Shown here piece by piece: positions 44,843-55,675 of a DNA stretch of 64,000 nt. The position numbers and the translations under genes were made by a program. This stretch comes from DATJGR01 sp963787045 (GTDB taxonomy: Bacteria; Pseudomonadota; Gammaproteobacteria; Pseudomonadales; Azotimanducaceae). The DNA is taken from NCBI GenBank assembly GCA_963787045.1, contig CAWBBR010000036.1, forward strand, positions 62,001 through 126,000, given 5' to 3'. Under the pieces are notes generated by a model. That model saw only the letters and a list, made by a program, of their open reading frames with translations. It made no database searches and had not been told where the DNA came from. Every line of letters begins with the position of its first letter. Within the stretch, counting starts at the first letter, position 1.

Positions 44843-45376
44843 ATGGTCACCAAGAATCACAATGTGTTCCTGATCGGACTCATGGCAGTCGGCAAGACAA
44901 CCGTCGGTCGCCTGCTGTCCGATGAACTGGGTCTGCCTTTTTTCGATACCGATCGTGTAGTCGAAGAAAAAGCCGGTGCGGACATCGCGTGGATCTTCGA
45001 CAAGGAAGGCGAGGCGGGCTTTCGCGATCGTGAGTGTCAGGCGGTCGATGAGCTGACGCAGCGCGACGGGGTGGTTCTCGCAACCGGCGGCGGCGTAGTG
45101 CTGCGGGAGGAGAACCGGCACAACTTGTCCACGCGTGGGATTGTCGTATTCCTCGACTCCCCAATAGAAAGGCTGGTCGAACGCACTCGCCGCGACAAGC
45201 GCCGGCCGTTGCTTCGACAAGGCGATGCTCGTGCCACGCTCGAACGCCTCTCGCAGGAACGTGCGCCGCTGTATTCCGGCATTGCCGACTACCGCTTCTG
45301 CGCCGATCGACACTCAGCAAAAGCGTTGGCGAGGGAGATCGCCGATCATCTGCGCAGCAACGGGTGCTTCGTGTGA
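44843..45376 (+). CDS. aroK: Shikimate kinase AroK
   Basis: This 177-residue kinase phosphorylates shikimate for aromatic amino-acid synthesis. It has NVFLIGLMAVGKTTVGRLL (P-loop GLMAVGKT), FFDTDRVVEE (substrate Asp), FRDRE, ATGGGVVLRE and the lid region RRPLLRQG. ATG 44843 gives the usual MVTKNHNVFLIG start; an in-frame ATG six codons earlier lies in a hairpin loop and is less likely. It overlaps aroB by about four bases. Confidence 0.95.
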   Translation: MVTKNHNVFLIGLMAVGKTTVGRLLSDELGLPFFDTDRVVEEKAGADIAWIFDKEGEAGFRDRECQAVDELTQRDGVVLATGGGVVLREENRHNLSTRGIVVFLDSPIERLVERTRRDKRRPLLRQGDARATLERLSQERAPLYSGIADYRFCADRHSAKALAREIADHLRSNGCFV

Positions 45377-46464
45377 TTGAAACGCTGTCGGTGAGCCTCG
45401 GCGATCGCAGCTATCCGATCCTCATCGGCACCGGTCTGCTGCACGACCGTGCGCATTTTGCGCCTTACATCGGCGGCCGACAGGTATGCATCGTGACCAA
45501 CGAAACAATCGCGCCGTTGTATCTGCAGTCGATCGAATCGACGTTGACCGGCTACCAGGTCGACGCGTGCGTGTTGCCCGACGGCGAGGAACACAAGACG
45601 CTGCAGACTTACGGGAAAGTACTCGACCACCTCATGACGCATCGTCACAACCGTTCGACCACGCTCATCGCGTTAGGCGGCGGCGTGATCGGCGACGTCA
45701 CCGGTTTCGCAGCGGCGACATACCAGCGCGGCGTTGCGTTCATTCAGGTACCGACGACTTTGCTCGCGTGCGTGGACTCGTCGGTCGGCGGCAAAACCGC
45801 GGTTAACCATCCGCAGGGTAAGAACATGATCGGCGCGTTCTATCAGCCGCGCCTGGTATTGGCAGATCTGGAGACGCTCGAATCGTTGCCGGCGCGCGAA
45901 TATCTCGCCGGCATCGCGGAGGTCATCAAGTACGGCGTCATCCGCGACGCGCGCTTCTTCGGTTGGCTCGAAGCCAACGTCGCCGCGCTGCTGCATCGCG
46001 ATGCGGCGGCGCTGAAGCACGCGGTGCTCACGTCGTGTGCGGTGAAAGCCGCCGTAGTCGCCGTGGACGAACGCGAGGATGGCGTGCGCGCGATCCTGAA
46101 CTACGGACATACCTTCGGCCATGCGATCGAAACGCTCACGCGCTACGAATACCTGCACGGCGAAGCGGTCGCGATCGGCATGGTGATGGCCACCGACCTG
46201 TCGATGCGCGCAGGGTTGCTCGATCGCGCCGACGGAAAGCGAATCAAGCGGCTCATCGGCGCGTTTGGTCTACCGGTGGCTCCGCCGGGCAACATCACGC
46301 CTGACGCAATGCGCTCGGTAATGGGCATGGACAAGAAGGCAATCGACGGACGATTGCGACTGGTATTGGTGCGCGCCTTGGGCGATGCGTTCGTTACGGA
46401 GCAGGTCGATCCGGGTGCGTTCAAGGATACGCTCTCGGCGCACGGCGGCTTATGTGAAGACTAG
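45373..46464 (+). CDS. aroB: 3-dehydroquinate synthase AroB
   Basis: This 363-residue NAD- and metal-dependent enzyme makes dehydroquinate from DAHP. Landmarks are LPDGEEHKTLQTYGKVLDHL, ALGGGVIGDVTGFAAATYQRG, QVPTTLLACVDSSVGGKTAVNHP, IKYGVIRD, LNYGHTFGHAIE and HGEAVAIGM. GTG 45373 overlaps the aroK stop (GTGA), though an earlier GTG at 45364 is also open. It overlaps the next gene by 11 bases. Confidence 0.96.
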   Translation: MIETLSVSLGDRSYPILIGTGLLHDRAHFAPYIGGRQVCIVTNETIAPLYLQSIESTLTGYQVDACVLPDGEEHKTLQTYGKVLDHLMTHRHNRSTTLIALGGGVIGDVTGFAAATYQRGVAFIQVPTTLLACVDSSVGGKTAVNHPQGKNMIGAFYQPRLVLADLETLESLPAREYLAGIAEVIKYGVIRDARFFGWLEANVAALLHRDAAALKHAVLTSCAVKAAVVAVDEREDGVRAILNYGHTFGHAIETLTRYEYLHGEAVAIGMVMATDLSMRAGLLDRADGKRIKRLIGAFGLPVAPPGNITPDAMRSVMGMDKKAIDGRLRLVLVRALGDAFVTEQVDPGAFKDTLSAHGGLCED

Positions 46465-47970
46465 CGTACGCCCCTCACTGGAAGCGTTGGGTCTGACGAA
46501 GAACCCGTTCGGCGAAGCGACGGACGAGTTCTTCGGCGAGGGCGACCGCGGACGTCGTCTGGAAGAGCTTCGCCACCTGGCCCGTTGGTCGCGTCGCCTT
46601 CTGGTGGTCACCGGCGAACGCGGCGTCGGCAAGTCGACGCTGTATCGCGCCCTTTCGAGCGGTCTTGATCCCGGTGTCAAAGCAGCGCGCATCAACGCGA
46701 ATCTGACGAGCGACACGCGCGAGGTGCTGGCCGGCATCATTCAAGGGTTTGGAATGGCGGCGCCTGCGAACGCCGATCCGCGTTTGCTGATCGAACTGAT
46801 CGCTTTGCACGTTCAGGAACAGATCGACGCACAGCGCTATTGCCTGGTGCTGATCGACGACGCACATCTGCTGGAACTGCGAGCGCTCGAGCAATTGCTG
46901 AAGTTGGTCGACGCCGGCGCGCAAGAAGGCCTTCGGATGGTGTTCTTCGCCGAAGCGTACTTCGTGCAATCGCTCGACAAGGCTTCGAAGCGCACCGATC
47001 AAGCGCAGAACTGGCACGAGATTCGACTGACGCCGTTCAGTGACGACGAGTCGCGACGCTATGTCGCGTTCCGGCTCGCGCAAGCGGGACTCGGCGATCG
47101 CTCCGCGTTCACGCAGAACGAATTGTCGGTGATCGTCGGAGGCTCCAGCGGCATGCCGGGGCGCATCGATGAACTGGCCAGCGCGATCCTCGCCGGTGAA
47201 CTCACGATCAGCGAAGAACGACGTTGGCTGCCGAGGATGCACCGCGCACTGGCCGTGCTGGTGTTGATCGGCGCAGGGCTCGGATGGTTGATCTTCAACG
47301 GCTATCCGAAGCCCGCTACGGAGCCGCACGAAGAACCCGCCGTCGCCAAATCGGAACCGACGCTTGCGCCGGTCAGCGGTACGGCAACGCTTGCGATTCC
47401 CCGGCCGCCGGTCGCCGGACTGGCCGAGCAGGCGGAACCACCGGCGGTACAAACGCCGGTGGAGGCTCCGCCCGTCGCCGGCCGAACCGCCGGTGGAAAA
47501 GGCGGTTGCCAGCGATTGCGCCGCCGGTGCCCGAACAGAAACGCGTCGAAACGCCGCCCGCGCCGGCGCAGAAGCCCGTCGTCGCTGCGCCGGTACCGAA
47601 GAAGGCACCGGAAGTGACGTAGCAGGTTGCCACCGCGAAGCAGCAATCCGATCCGCCCCCGAGTCCGACCGTTGGCAAGGCCCGATCGGCGCAGTGGATT
47701 CGCGATCAGCCTGCGAAGCACTTCACCCTGCAGCTGTTCGCGACGACGAGCCGCGACAAGCGCGACGAGTTCATGCGCCAGCAGGATCGCAAGGAACAGT
47801 TCGTGACGTTCGAAACGAAGCGCGATGGCGTTCCATGGTATGCAGTCGCGTACGGCAGCTACGCGACGCAGGCAGAGGCGAAATCGGCCGCCGCGTCGTT
47901 GCCCGCGAGCGTGGGTCGCGTGGAACCGTGGGTCAGGACCTTTGCATCGGTGCAGGCGACGCTCGACTGA
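46454..47970 (+). CDS. AAA+ ATPase with C-terminal SPOR domain (DamX-like), several frame breaks
   Basis: The N-terminal 270 residues are an ExeA-type AAA+ domain: LEALGLTKNPFGEATDEFF, Walker A VTGERGVGKSTLYR, Walker B CLVLIDDAHLLE, and a winged tail (SSGMPGRIDELASAIL). A membrane helix follows (ALAVLVLIGAGLGWLIF), then a Pro/Ala/Val linker, then a SPOR domain (FTLQLFATTSRDKRDEFMRQQ, WYAVAYGSYATQAEAKSAAASL). This is the architecture of the protein usually found after aroB. It is a septal-ring, peptidoglycan-binding protein by analogy with DamX. The linker has two frame changes (near 47475 and 47520) and an in-frame TAG at 47620. GTG 46454 is the best start. Confidence 0.8.
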
Positions 47971-47985
47971 GCGGCGCCGGAATCG

Positions 47986-49446
47986 TCACGGCAGCAGCGT
48001 TTCGCCCATCAGCGTGCGATCGATCTCGCGCGCCGCTTCGCGGCCCTCGTTGATCGCGCGCACCACCAGCGACTGGCCGCGGCGGCAGTCGCCGGCGGCG
48101 AACACCTTCGGCACGTTGGTCGCGTACTTGCCGTAGTCCGCCCGCAGGTTGCTGCGTGGGTCGTAAGCAATGCCGAGCGCGTCCGAGGCGTGATGTTCGG
48201 GTCCGAGAAATCCCATGGCGATCAAAATCAGATCGGCTTTCCACACCTTCTCGGTGTTCGGGATTTCTTCCAGCTTCGGTCCCACGAACTTCACTTCGGT
48301 GGTGCGCATGCCGGTCAGCCGTCCGTCTTTGCCGTCGAACGACTTGCCGGAAATGCTGTAAACGCGCGGATCGGTGCCGAAGCGTTTGGCCGCCTCTTCA
48401 TGACCGTAGTCGACGCGGAAAATCTTCGGCCAGGTGGGCCAGGGGTTGTCGGCCGCGCGACCGGCTGGCGGTTGCGGCAGGATCTCGAAATTGACGAGCG
48501 ATCTGCAGCCGTGTCGCAACGACGTGCCGATGCAGTCCGTTCCGGTGTCGCCGCCGCCGATCACGATGACGTCTTTGTCTTTCGCCGAGATGTAGTCGCC
48601 GTCGGCGTGTTTCGAATCGAGCAGGCTCTTGGTGTTCGCGCGCAGAAAATCCATCGCGAAGTGAACGCCTGAAAGTTCGCGTCCCGGAATCGGCAGATCG
48701 CGCGCGACGGTCGCGCCGGTCGCGAACAGCACGCGCGTCGTTCGCTGCGAGCAGATCCTTCACGTCGAGCGAACCGTTGCTGCCGTCGCCAACAGACGTC
48801 GAGACGTTGAACGTCACGCCTTCGGCGCGCAGCAGATCGATGCGGCGACTGCACCACGCGCTTGTCGAGCTTCATGTTCGGAATGCCGTACATCAGCAGG
48901 CCGCCGATGCGGTCGGCGCGCTCGTATACCGTGACGAGATGCCCCGCCTGGTTCAGCTGCGCCGCGGCCGACGAGACCGGCCGGCCCGGAGCCGATGACC
49001 GCTACGCGTTTGCCGGTGCGCCTCGCGGGAGGTCGCGCAACGACCCAACCTTCGTCGAAACCCTTGTCGATGATCGCCATCTCGATGTTCTTGATCGTGA
49101 CCGCAGGATCGGTGATGCCGAGCACGCACGCGCCTTCGCACGGCGCGGGGCATACGCGGCCGGTGAACTCGGGGAAGTTGTTGGTCTGGTGCAGTCGATC
49201 GAGCGCTTCGCGCCAGTGGCCGCGATACACCAGATCGTTCCATTCCGGAATCAGGTTGTGGATCGGGCAGCCGTCGGTCGACTGACAGAACGGCACGCCG
49301 CAATCCATGCAGCGCGATCCTTGCACCGCCAGATGCTTCGCGTCGTGCCCGGTGTAAATCTCCTCGAAATCGAGCAACCGCTTCGTCGCGTCGCGGTATG
49401 CCTCGGTCTTGCGAGGAAACTCTTTGAACCCCGTCGGTTTACCCAT
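47986..49446 (-). CDS. gltD: Glutamate synthase small subunit GltD, three frameshifts
   Basis: GltD is the FAD/NADPH-binding iron-sulfur subunit that feeds electrons to GltB. Visible are the N-terminal cluster Cys residues (CMDCGVPFC and CPAPCEGACVLG), the first dinucleotide fold (VAVIGSGPAGL), MYGIPNMKLDKRVVQ and FATGATVARDLPIPGREL. The second fold (VIVIGGGDTGTDCIG) and C-terminal VFAAGDCRRGQSLVVRAI follow. The frame changes near 48965, 48850 and 48740. Total length is exactly 487 codons, normal for the family, so the breaks cancel out. Confidence 0.9.
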
Positions 49447-49458
49447 GCTGCTGTCTGC

Positions 49459-52400
49459 TTATGCTTCGGCAGCGAACGGCAGTGGCTCACCGGCTTTGCG
49501 TGCCTGGAGAACGCGTTTGAAGTCGGTCGGCATCACTTTGACGAACCGCGCCAACGACCTGGCCCAGTCGTGCAGTATCGACTTGGCAACCGTCGAGCCG
49601 GTGAACTCGAGGTGATTCTCGATGGCCTTCTTCAATTCGATGATGTCCTCGTCTTCGGCGAGCGCTTCGAGTTCCACCATTTCGGTGTTGCAGCGTTGCC
49701 GGAATACGCCGTTCGGATCCCAGACGTACGCGATGCCGCCGCTCATGCCGGCGGCAAAGTTGCGTCCGGTTTCGCCCAACACGACCACCCGGCCGCCGGT
49801 CATGTATTCGCAGCCGTGATCGCCCACACCTTCGATGACGGCGTTGGCGCCGCTGTTTCGCACTGCGAAGCGCTCCGCCGCGATGCCGCGGAAATACGCT
49901 TCACCGCTCGTGGCACCGTAGAGCACGACGTTGCCGATGAGGATGTTGCGTTCGGCGGCGAATGAACTCGTCGTCGGTGGATAGATGATGATGCGGCCAC
50001 CTGAAAGGCCCTTACCGACGTAGTCGTTCGCGTCGCCTTCCACTTCGAGCGTCACGCCTTTTGCGAGCCACGCGCCGAAGCTCTGACCGGCGCTGCCGTA
50101 GAAGCGGAAGTGGATCGTGCCGTCGGGCAGCATCTGAGGCCCGACGCGCTTGATGATCGCGTTCGACAGCATGCCGCCGACGACCCGGTTCGTGTTCACG
50201 ATCGGCAGGTTGTGCAGCACTTTCTCGCCGGTCGCGAGCGCGGGTTCGGCGAGCCGGATCAGCTCGATGTCGAGCGCCATGTCGAGTTCGTGGTCCTGTT
50301 TGTGCTGGGCGTACGAGCCGAGGAAGTCTTCCGGCTGTTCGGCCGGCGCGAGGATCTTCGACAGATCGAGGCCTTTCGCCTTCCAGTGGTTCACCGCGGC
50401 GTCGACTTTCAGTGCATCGACGCGCCCGACCATTGAGTTGATCGTGCGGAAACCGAGTTCCGCCATGATCATGCGCAGTTCTTTCGCGACCATGAACATG
50501 AAGTTCACGACGTATTCCGGCTTGCCGTTGAACTTCTTGCGCAGCTCGGGATCCTGCGTGGCAACGCCGACCGGGCAGGTGTTGAGATGGCACTTCCGCA
50601 TCATGATGCAGCCGAGCGTGACCAGCGGCGCGGTGGCAAAACCGAACTCTTCGGCGCCGAGGAACGCGGCGATGGCAACGTCGCGCCCCGTCTTGAGCTG
50701 ACCGTCGGTTTGCAGCACCACGCGCGAGCGCAGGTTGTTCATCACCAGCGTCTGGTGCGTTTCGGCGATGCCGAGTTCCCACGGCACGCCGGCGTGTTTG
50801 ATCGACGTCAGCGGCGACGCACCGGTGCCGCCGGTGTCGCCGGCGATCACGATGTGATCGGCGTGCGCCTTGGCAACGCCGGCGGCGACCGTCCCCACAC
50901 CGATCTCGGCGCCGAGCTTCACGCTGATCCGCGCCGTTCGGATTGGCGTTTTTCAAATCGTGAATCAGCTGCGCGATGTCTTCGATCGAATAGATGTCGT
51001 GGTGCGGCGGCGGGCTGATCAGGCCGACGCCGGGCGTCGAGTGCCGAATGCCGGCGATGTACTCGTCGACCTTGTGGCCGGGCAATTCGCCGCCTTCGCC
51101 GGGCTTCGCGCCCTGCGACGATCTTGATCTGCAGCTCGTCGGCGTTGGTCAGATAGTTGATGGTGACGCCGAACCGGCCGGACGCGACCTGCTTGATCGC
51201 CGAGCGCTTCGAGTCGCCGTTCGGCAGCGGCATGAAGCGGATCGGAGTCTTCGCCGCCTTCGCCGGTGTTGATTTGCCGCCGATGCGGTTCATCGCGATC
51301 GCCAGCGTCTCGTGCGCTTCCGGCGAGATCGAACCGAAACTCATCGCGCCGGTGCAGAAGCGCCGGACGATGTCTTTCGCCGATTCGACTTCTTCGATCG
51401 GCACCGGGCCGCCGTTCGCCGTCGTGTTGAACGTGCAGCAGACCGCGCAGCATGCGAGTTCGCGGCGTCGCTGGTTCGTCGATGCTTCGAGAACCGCCAG
51501 TACGCGTCGTCGCTGTTGTTGCGCGCGGCCACCTGCAGATTCGGCGATCGCTGTGCGGATTCCACATGTGGCGATCGCCGTCTTTGCGCCAGTGGAAATC
51601 GCCGGGGTTCGGCAGCACGCGGCAGCGCGATCGACGTCGCGGCCGGGATAGCCGAGCTCGTGACGGCGCAGCGACTTCCTCGGCCAGGATGTCGAAACCG
51701 ACGCCCTGGATGCGGCTGGCGGTGCCGGCGAAGCAGCGGTCGATCACGTCGTCGGCGAGGCCGATCGCTTCGAAGATCTGCGCGCCCTTGTAGCTCTGCA
51801 GCGTCGAGATGCCCATCTTCGCCATGACTTTGAGCATGCCCTTTGGCGACGGCCTTGCGATAGGCGTGACGACGATCTCGTCGTCGTCGCGTGACTTCAT
51901 CGTGCGGCGCTCGCAGCGATGCCGTCGCGTCTCGCGCCTGCCACAGCGCTTCGAACGCGAGGTACGGATTGATCGCGTCGGCACCGTAGCCGATCAGCAG
52001 GCAGTGGTGATGCACTTCGCGCGCTTCGCCGGTTTCGAGGACGATGCCGATCTGCGTGCGCTTCTGCGTGCGCACCAGGTGATGATGCACGGCGCCCGTC
52101 GCCAGCAGCGCGCTGACCGGCACGCGATCGCGCCGAATCGCGCGGTCGGAGAGAACGATCAGACTGCATAGCCGTCGTCGATCGCCTGCTCGCTTCGTGC
52201 GCAGATGCGATCGAGCGCCTCGATGCAGGCCGGCGCCGGCCTTCGCTGCGGGAAGGTGATGTCGATCGTGCGCGACTTCCAGCCGCGGTGATTCGATGTG
52301 CTTCAGCGCCGCCAGTTCTTCGTTCGTCAGGATCGGATGCGGAATGCGCAGCCGGTGCGCATTGCTCTTCGGTCGTCTCGAGCAGGTTCGCTTCGGGACC

Positions 52401-54098
52401 GATGTAGCATTCGAGCGACATGATCACTTCTTCGCGGATCGAATCGATCGGCGGATTCGTGACCTGCGCGAACAGTTGCTTGAAGTAGTCGTACAGCATG
52501 CGCGGCTGTTCGGACAGCACGCCAGCGCCGCGTCGTTGCCCATCGAACCGATCGGATCGCGGCCTTCGCGGATCATCGGCAGCAGCATGAACTGCATCGT
52601 TTCGGTGCGTGTAGCCGAACGCCTGCATGCGCTGCGAGCAGCGTTTTCGGGGTCGAAGCCGTGCGACTCGCTCGTCGGCCGGAGGTCGCTGAGCTCGACG
52701 CGCTGCTTCGTCGAGCCATTCGCCGATACGGACGGCGGCTGCGCGAAATCGCCCTTCAGCTCTTCGTCGGGGATCATCCGCCCCTGCTCGAAGTCGATCA
52801 GGAACATCTTGCCGGGCTGCAGACGGCCCTTGACTTTGACGTTCTCCGGATCGATCGGCAGCACGCCGACTTCGCTCGCCATGATGCACCGTTGTCGTCG
52901 TGCGTGATGTAGTAACGGCTCGGGCGCAGGCCGTTGCGGTCGAGCACCGCGCCGATGTAGTGGCCGTCGGTGAACACGATCGACGCCGGGCCGTCCCACG
53001 GTTCCATCATGCAGGAGTGGTATTCGTAGAACGCGCGCTTCTCTTCCGACATCGTTCGGTGGTTCTGCCACGCCTCGGGAATCATCATCATGCACGGCTT
53101 CCTGCAGCGTGCGGCCCGACATCAGCAGGAATTCGAGCACGTTGTCGAACTTGCCCGAGTCGGAGCAATCGGGCTCGACGATCGGGAACAGCTTCTTCAG
53201 GTCGTCGCCGAACAGTTCGGTCTTCGCGACGCCTTCGCGCGCGTTCATCCAGTTCATGTTGCCGCGGACGGTGTTGATTTCGCCGTTGTGGCTCATGAAC
53301 CGGTTCGGCTGCGCGCGGTCCCACGACGGGAACGTGTTGGTCGAGAAGCGCGAGTGCACCATCGCCAGGTGCGACTCGTAGTCGAGGTCGTCGAGGTCGC
53401 GGATAGAACGGGAATACCTGCTGCGGCGTCAGCATCCCTTTATAGACGATGACTTTGCTCGACAGGCTGCAGATGAAGAACAGCTTCGCGCTCGATCGAG
53501 CGACGTGTTGCCGCGCAGCAGGTGGGTCGCGTTCTTGCGGATCAGATACAGCTTGCGCTCGAACGCGTCCTGATCGATGTCCCTCGGCGGCGCCGATGAA
53601 CAGTTGCTCGATCGTCGGCATCGCGCGGCGAGCGGCTTTGCCGAGGCCGGCGCCGTCCGGATCGACCGGCACTTTGCGCCAGCCGAGCAGCACCTGGCCT
53701 TCGGCCTTGATGCGTTCCTCGATGATGTTCTTGCAGTGTTGCCGTTCTTTGATCGCGCGCGGCAGAAAGACGTTGCCGGCGCCGTAGCGGCCGGGTTGCG
53801 GCAGCTTGGTTTTCAGCTGGCGCTTCGAGAACTTCGCAAACAGCTTGTGCGGCAGGGCGGTGAGGATGCCGGCGCCGTCGCCGGTGTTCTTCTCGTAGCC
53901 GACGCCACCGCGGTGAACCATGCAGCAGTTGATGTGCTCGGCCGCGCGCACGATCTGGTTGCGCGCCACGCCTTTGATGTCGCAGACGAAGCCGACGCCG
54001 CAACTGTCGTGTTCGAATCGGGGATCGTATAGGCCGCGGGCACTCGGCATCCCGAGGGCAAGCTCCTCGTGCAGTGCGCTCGGTCTGCGACTGGTCAT
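49459..54098 (-). CDS. gltB: Glutamate synthase large subunit GltB, at least ten to fifteen frame breaks
   Basis: GltB converts glutamine and 2-oxoglutarate into two glutamates. The N-terminal glutaminase domain begins after a propeptide with the nucleophile Cys in HDSCGVGF (about residue 33) and includes HRGGVGYEKNTGDGAG and RFSTNTFPSW. The FMN domain and the 3Fe-4S Cys cluster (CIMMRKCHLNTCP) follow. The C-terminal beta-helix (VLYGATSGEAYFRG, YMTGGRVVVLGETGRNFAAGMSGG) is unbroken from 50922 to the end. Between about 53585 and 50930 the frame changes again and again, every 50-300 bases, by both gains and losses of single bases. Total span is about 1546 codons, close to normal. GGAGAAG precedes the ATG. 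Confidence 0.9.
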
Positions 54099-54430
54099 TG
54101 CGCTTCTCCGTAAAGCCCGATCGGGACAGTCAAGGCGGCCCCTGCCTCCGTGTTCGGACGGAAACCAGAATCGCCAACGTGATTGCTGCGGCGCGCCGCC
54201 AAAGCGACCGGCGAATGTATCACTCGTCCCTCCAATGTCAATCGACGCGCCGTCGACCGACGGCTCGAATCGAGCCACCGGTTCACGTCAAACCGCAGGT
54301 GCGCTTGCTTCTTCGTCTTGTGGAGGGCTTCCGCCGAGCCCTGGAGTGCTACCACGCGGGGGCGGTTCACGATCTCAAAATCATTCTGGCGAATCAAGCC
54401 GATGCTGCAGCGCGACAACGCCGGCGCCGC
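54099..54430. other. Intergenic stretch upstream of gltB
   Basis: This 332-base stretch lies between the gltB start and the end of the GNAT gene. It holds the gltB ribosome-binding site (GGAGAAG just before the ATG) and a sigma-70-like promoter at 54214-54241. I see no convincing gene, terminator or NtrC dyad in the remainder. Confidence 0.7.
54214..54241 (-). promoter_or_regulatory. Sigma-70-type promoter of gltBD
   Basis: On the minus strand, a consensus TTGACA (54236-54241) and TACATT (54214-54219) are 16 bases apart. Transcription would start about 110 bases before the gltB ATG. No sigma-54-like element was found here, so gltBD seems not to share the glnA-type control. Confidence 0.55.
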
Positions 54431-55174
54431 TCACGGAGCGATGCGATACCAGTACCGGTACAGATCGTCGAAGCCGAGCCGACGGTACAGCGCTCGGGCG
54501 GGCTGATTCGCCTCGACCACTTGCAGATACGCGTGCCGGGCGCCGCCGTTTCGGCCCCAAGCGAGCAGCGATTCGACCAGTGCGTTCGCGTGCCCCTGAC
54601 GTCGCGCTGCGGGCAGCGTGACGACGTCGAATAGACCGACCAGTTCGCGTTCCAGTACCGCGATGCCGCACGCGACCGGCACCCCGTCTTGGGATATGAA
54701 GCCGAAGACGTGCTCCGAGCGAATACCCGCGAGCAGCATCGCGTGCAACTGCGTTCCGGCGGGAGGCACGTCGGCCGCGCCGGCGTACGCCTGGAGCCAC
54801 GCCTCGCGCGGCACCTCGTGAAAGGACGGTTTGACCGCGAACGGAGTGCCCTCCAACTCGCAGACCAGCACCCGCGTCGGATCGACGTGCTGATAGCCGC
54901 GCTGTTCGAGCACGGCATCGAGCGAGTCCGCTTCCATCACTGTGGTCAGGCGAAAAATCGTCTTGAGCCGTTCGCGCGAGTACAGATTCTCGCAGTAGCG
55001 GATCTTCTCGATCGCGGCCTGTTGCGACGGGTACAGCGGCACGATCGAGTTCGCGCGCTTGGTGAAGCCGCGGCTGAAGCGCAACACCCAGCCGTCCAGC
55101 AGCGACTGCTGCAACGCCGGCCAGGCATTCAGCGACGCTTCCTCGACGCGGCGGCAGAGCGTTGGGTCGGTCAT
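54431..55174 (-). CDS. GNAT-family N-acetyltransferase
   Basis: This 247-residue protein is unbroken. The C-terminal GNAT fold has VVTLPAARRQGHANALVESLLAWG, whose RRQGHA forms the acetyl-CoA pyrophosphate loop, and YLQVVEANQPARALYRRLGF. The N-terminal half (LQQSLLDGWVLRFSRGFTKRANSIVPLY) is typical of the subgroup with two GNAT-like halves. The substrate cannot be told. ATG 55174 is chosen because the upstream extension overlaps the divergent Nudix gene's leader and has no family likeness. Confidence 0.87.
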   Translation of the reverse strand: MTDPTLCRRVEEASLNAWPALQQSLLDGWVLRFSRGFTKRANSIVPLYPSQQAAIEKIRYCENLYSRERLKTIFRLTTVMEADSLDAVLEQRGYQHVDPTRVLVCELEGTPFAVKPSFHEVPREAWLQAYAGAADVPPAGTQLHAMLLAGIRSEHVFGFISQDGVPVACGIAVLERELVGLFDVVTLPAARRQGHANALVESLLAWGRNGGARHAYLQVVEANQPARALYRRLGFDDLYRYWYRIAP

Positions 55175-55235
55175 CGCAGCGATGCTAGCGGTGTCGGACC
55201 GCGAGCGCGATAAGATGCCGGCGAAGGGAGGGTGC

Positions 55236-55664
55236 ATGCGTGATGTGTTTCCGGTCGTCGTCCATACGCTGCTGTGGCGACGCGGCACGGTGGTGCTGTT
55301 GCGGCGGGCCGGAACCGGTTACCTCGATGGCTGGTACGCATTGCCGGGCGGTCATCTCCAGCGAGGCGAAGGCGTCGTCGAGTGCGCGGTGCGCGAGATA
55401 CGCGAAGAGACCGGAATCGACGTCGACGCGTCGCAGCTGCGGGCCGCCGCGGTGATGCCGTACGTATCGGGCGAGCAGCAGGGGATCGATTTCATCATGG
55501 CATGCGACGATTTCACCGGTGAGCCGACGCTCGCCGAACCCGACCGGGCCGATGCGATCGGCTTCTGGCGCGCCGACGCGCTGCCGCACAACACCGTCCC
55601 TTACCTGCGGCGCGCCCTGGAGCTCGTCGCGAACCGGGAGTGGTTTCTGGAATCCCGGGACTAA
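55236..55664 (+). CDS. Nudix hydrolase
   Basis: This 142-residue protein has a perfect Nudix box (GHLQRGEGVV...REIREETGI, about residues 40-62) that binds the metal and hydrolyses nucleoside-diphosphate-linked substrates. The N-terminus FPVVVHTLLWRRGTVVLLRRAGTGYLDG and the W in IGFWRADALP fit the MutT-like NUDIX subgroup acting on nucleotides. GGGAGG stands directly before ATG 55236. It is divergent from the GNAT gene. Exact substrate unknown. Confidence 0.9.
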   Translation: MRDVFPVVVHTLLWRRGTVVLLRRAGTGYLDGWYALPGGHLQRGEGVVECAVREIREETGIDVDASQLRAAAVMPYVSGEQQGIDFIMACDDFTGEPTLAEPDRADAIGFWRADALPHNTVPYLRRALELVANREWFLESRD

Positions 55665-55675
55665 GGCCGCTATCG

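Noticed and set aside
42569..45313. A 914-codon open frame on the minus strand
   Set aside because: It lies wholly opposite pilQ and aroK, which have clear family motifs. Long antisense frames are expected in GC-rich coding DNA, and its composition (Arg/Asp/Val-rich, no motifs) looks like a shadow.
46454..47970. Identifying the AAA+/SPOR protein as the missing MshM
   Set aside because: Its place after aroB and its C-terminal SPOR domain match the DamX-like septal protein; MshM has no SPOR domain.
54099..54430. An NtrC site or sigma-54 promoter upstream of gltB
   Set aside because: No GCAC-N7-GTGC dyad or GG-N10-GC element with good flanks was seen; a TTGACA-type promoter explains the region better.
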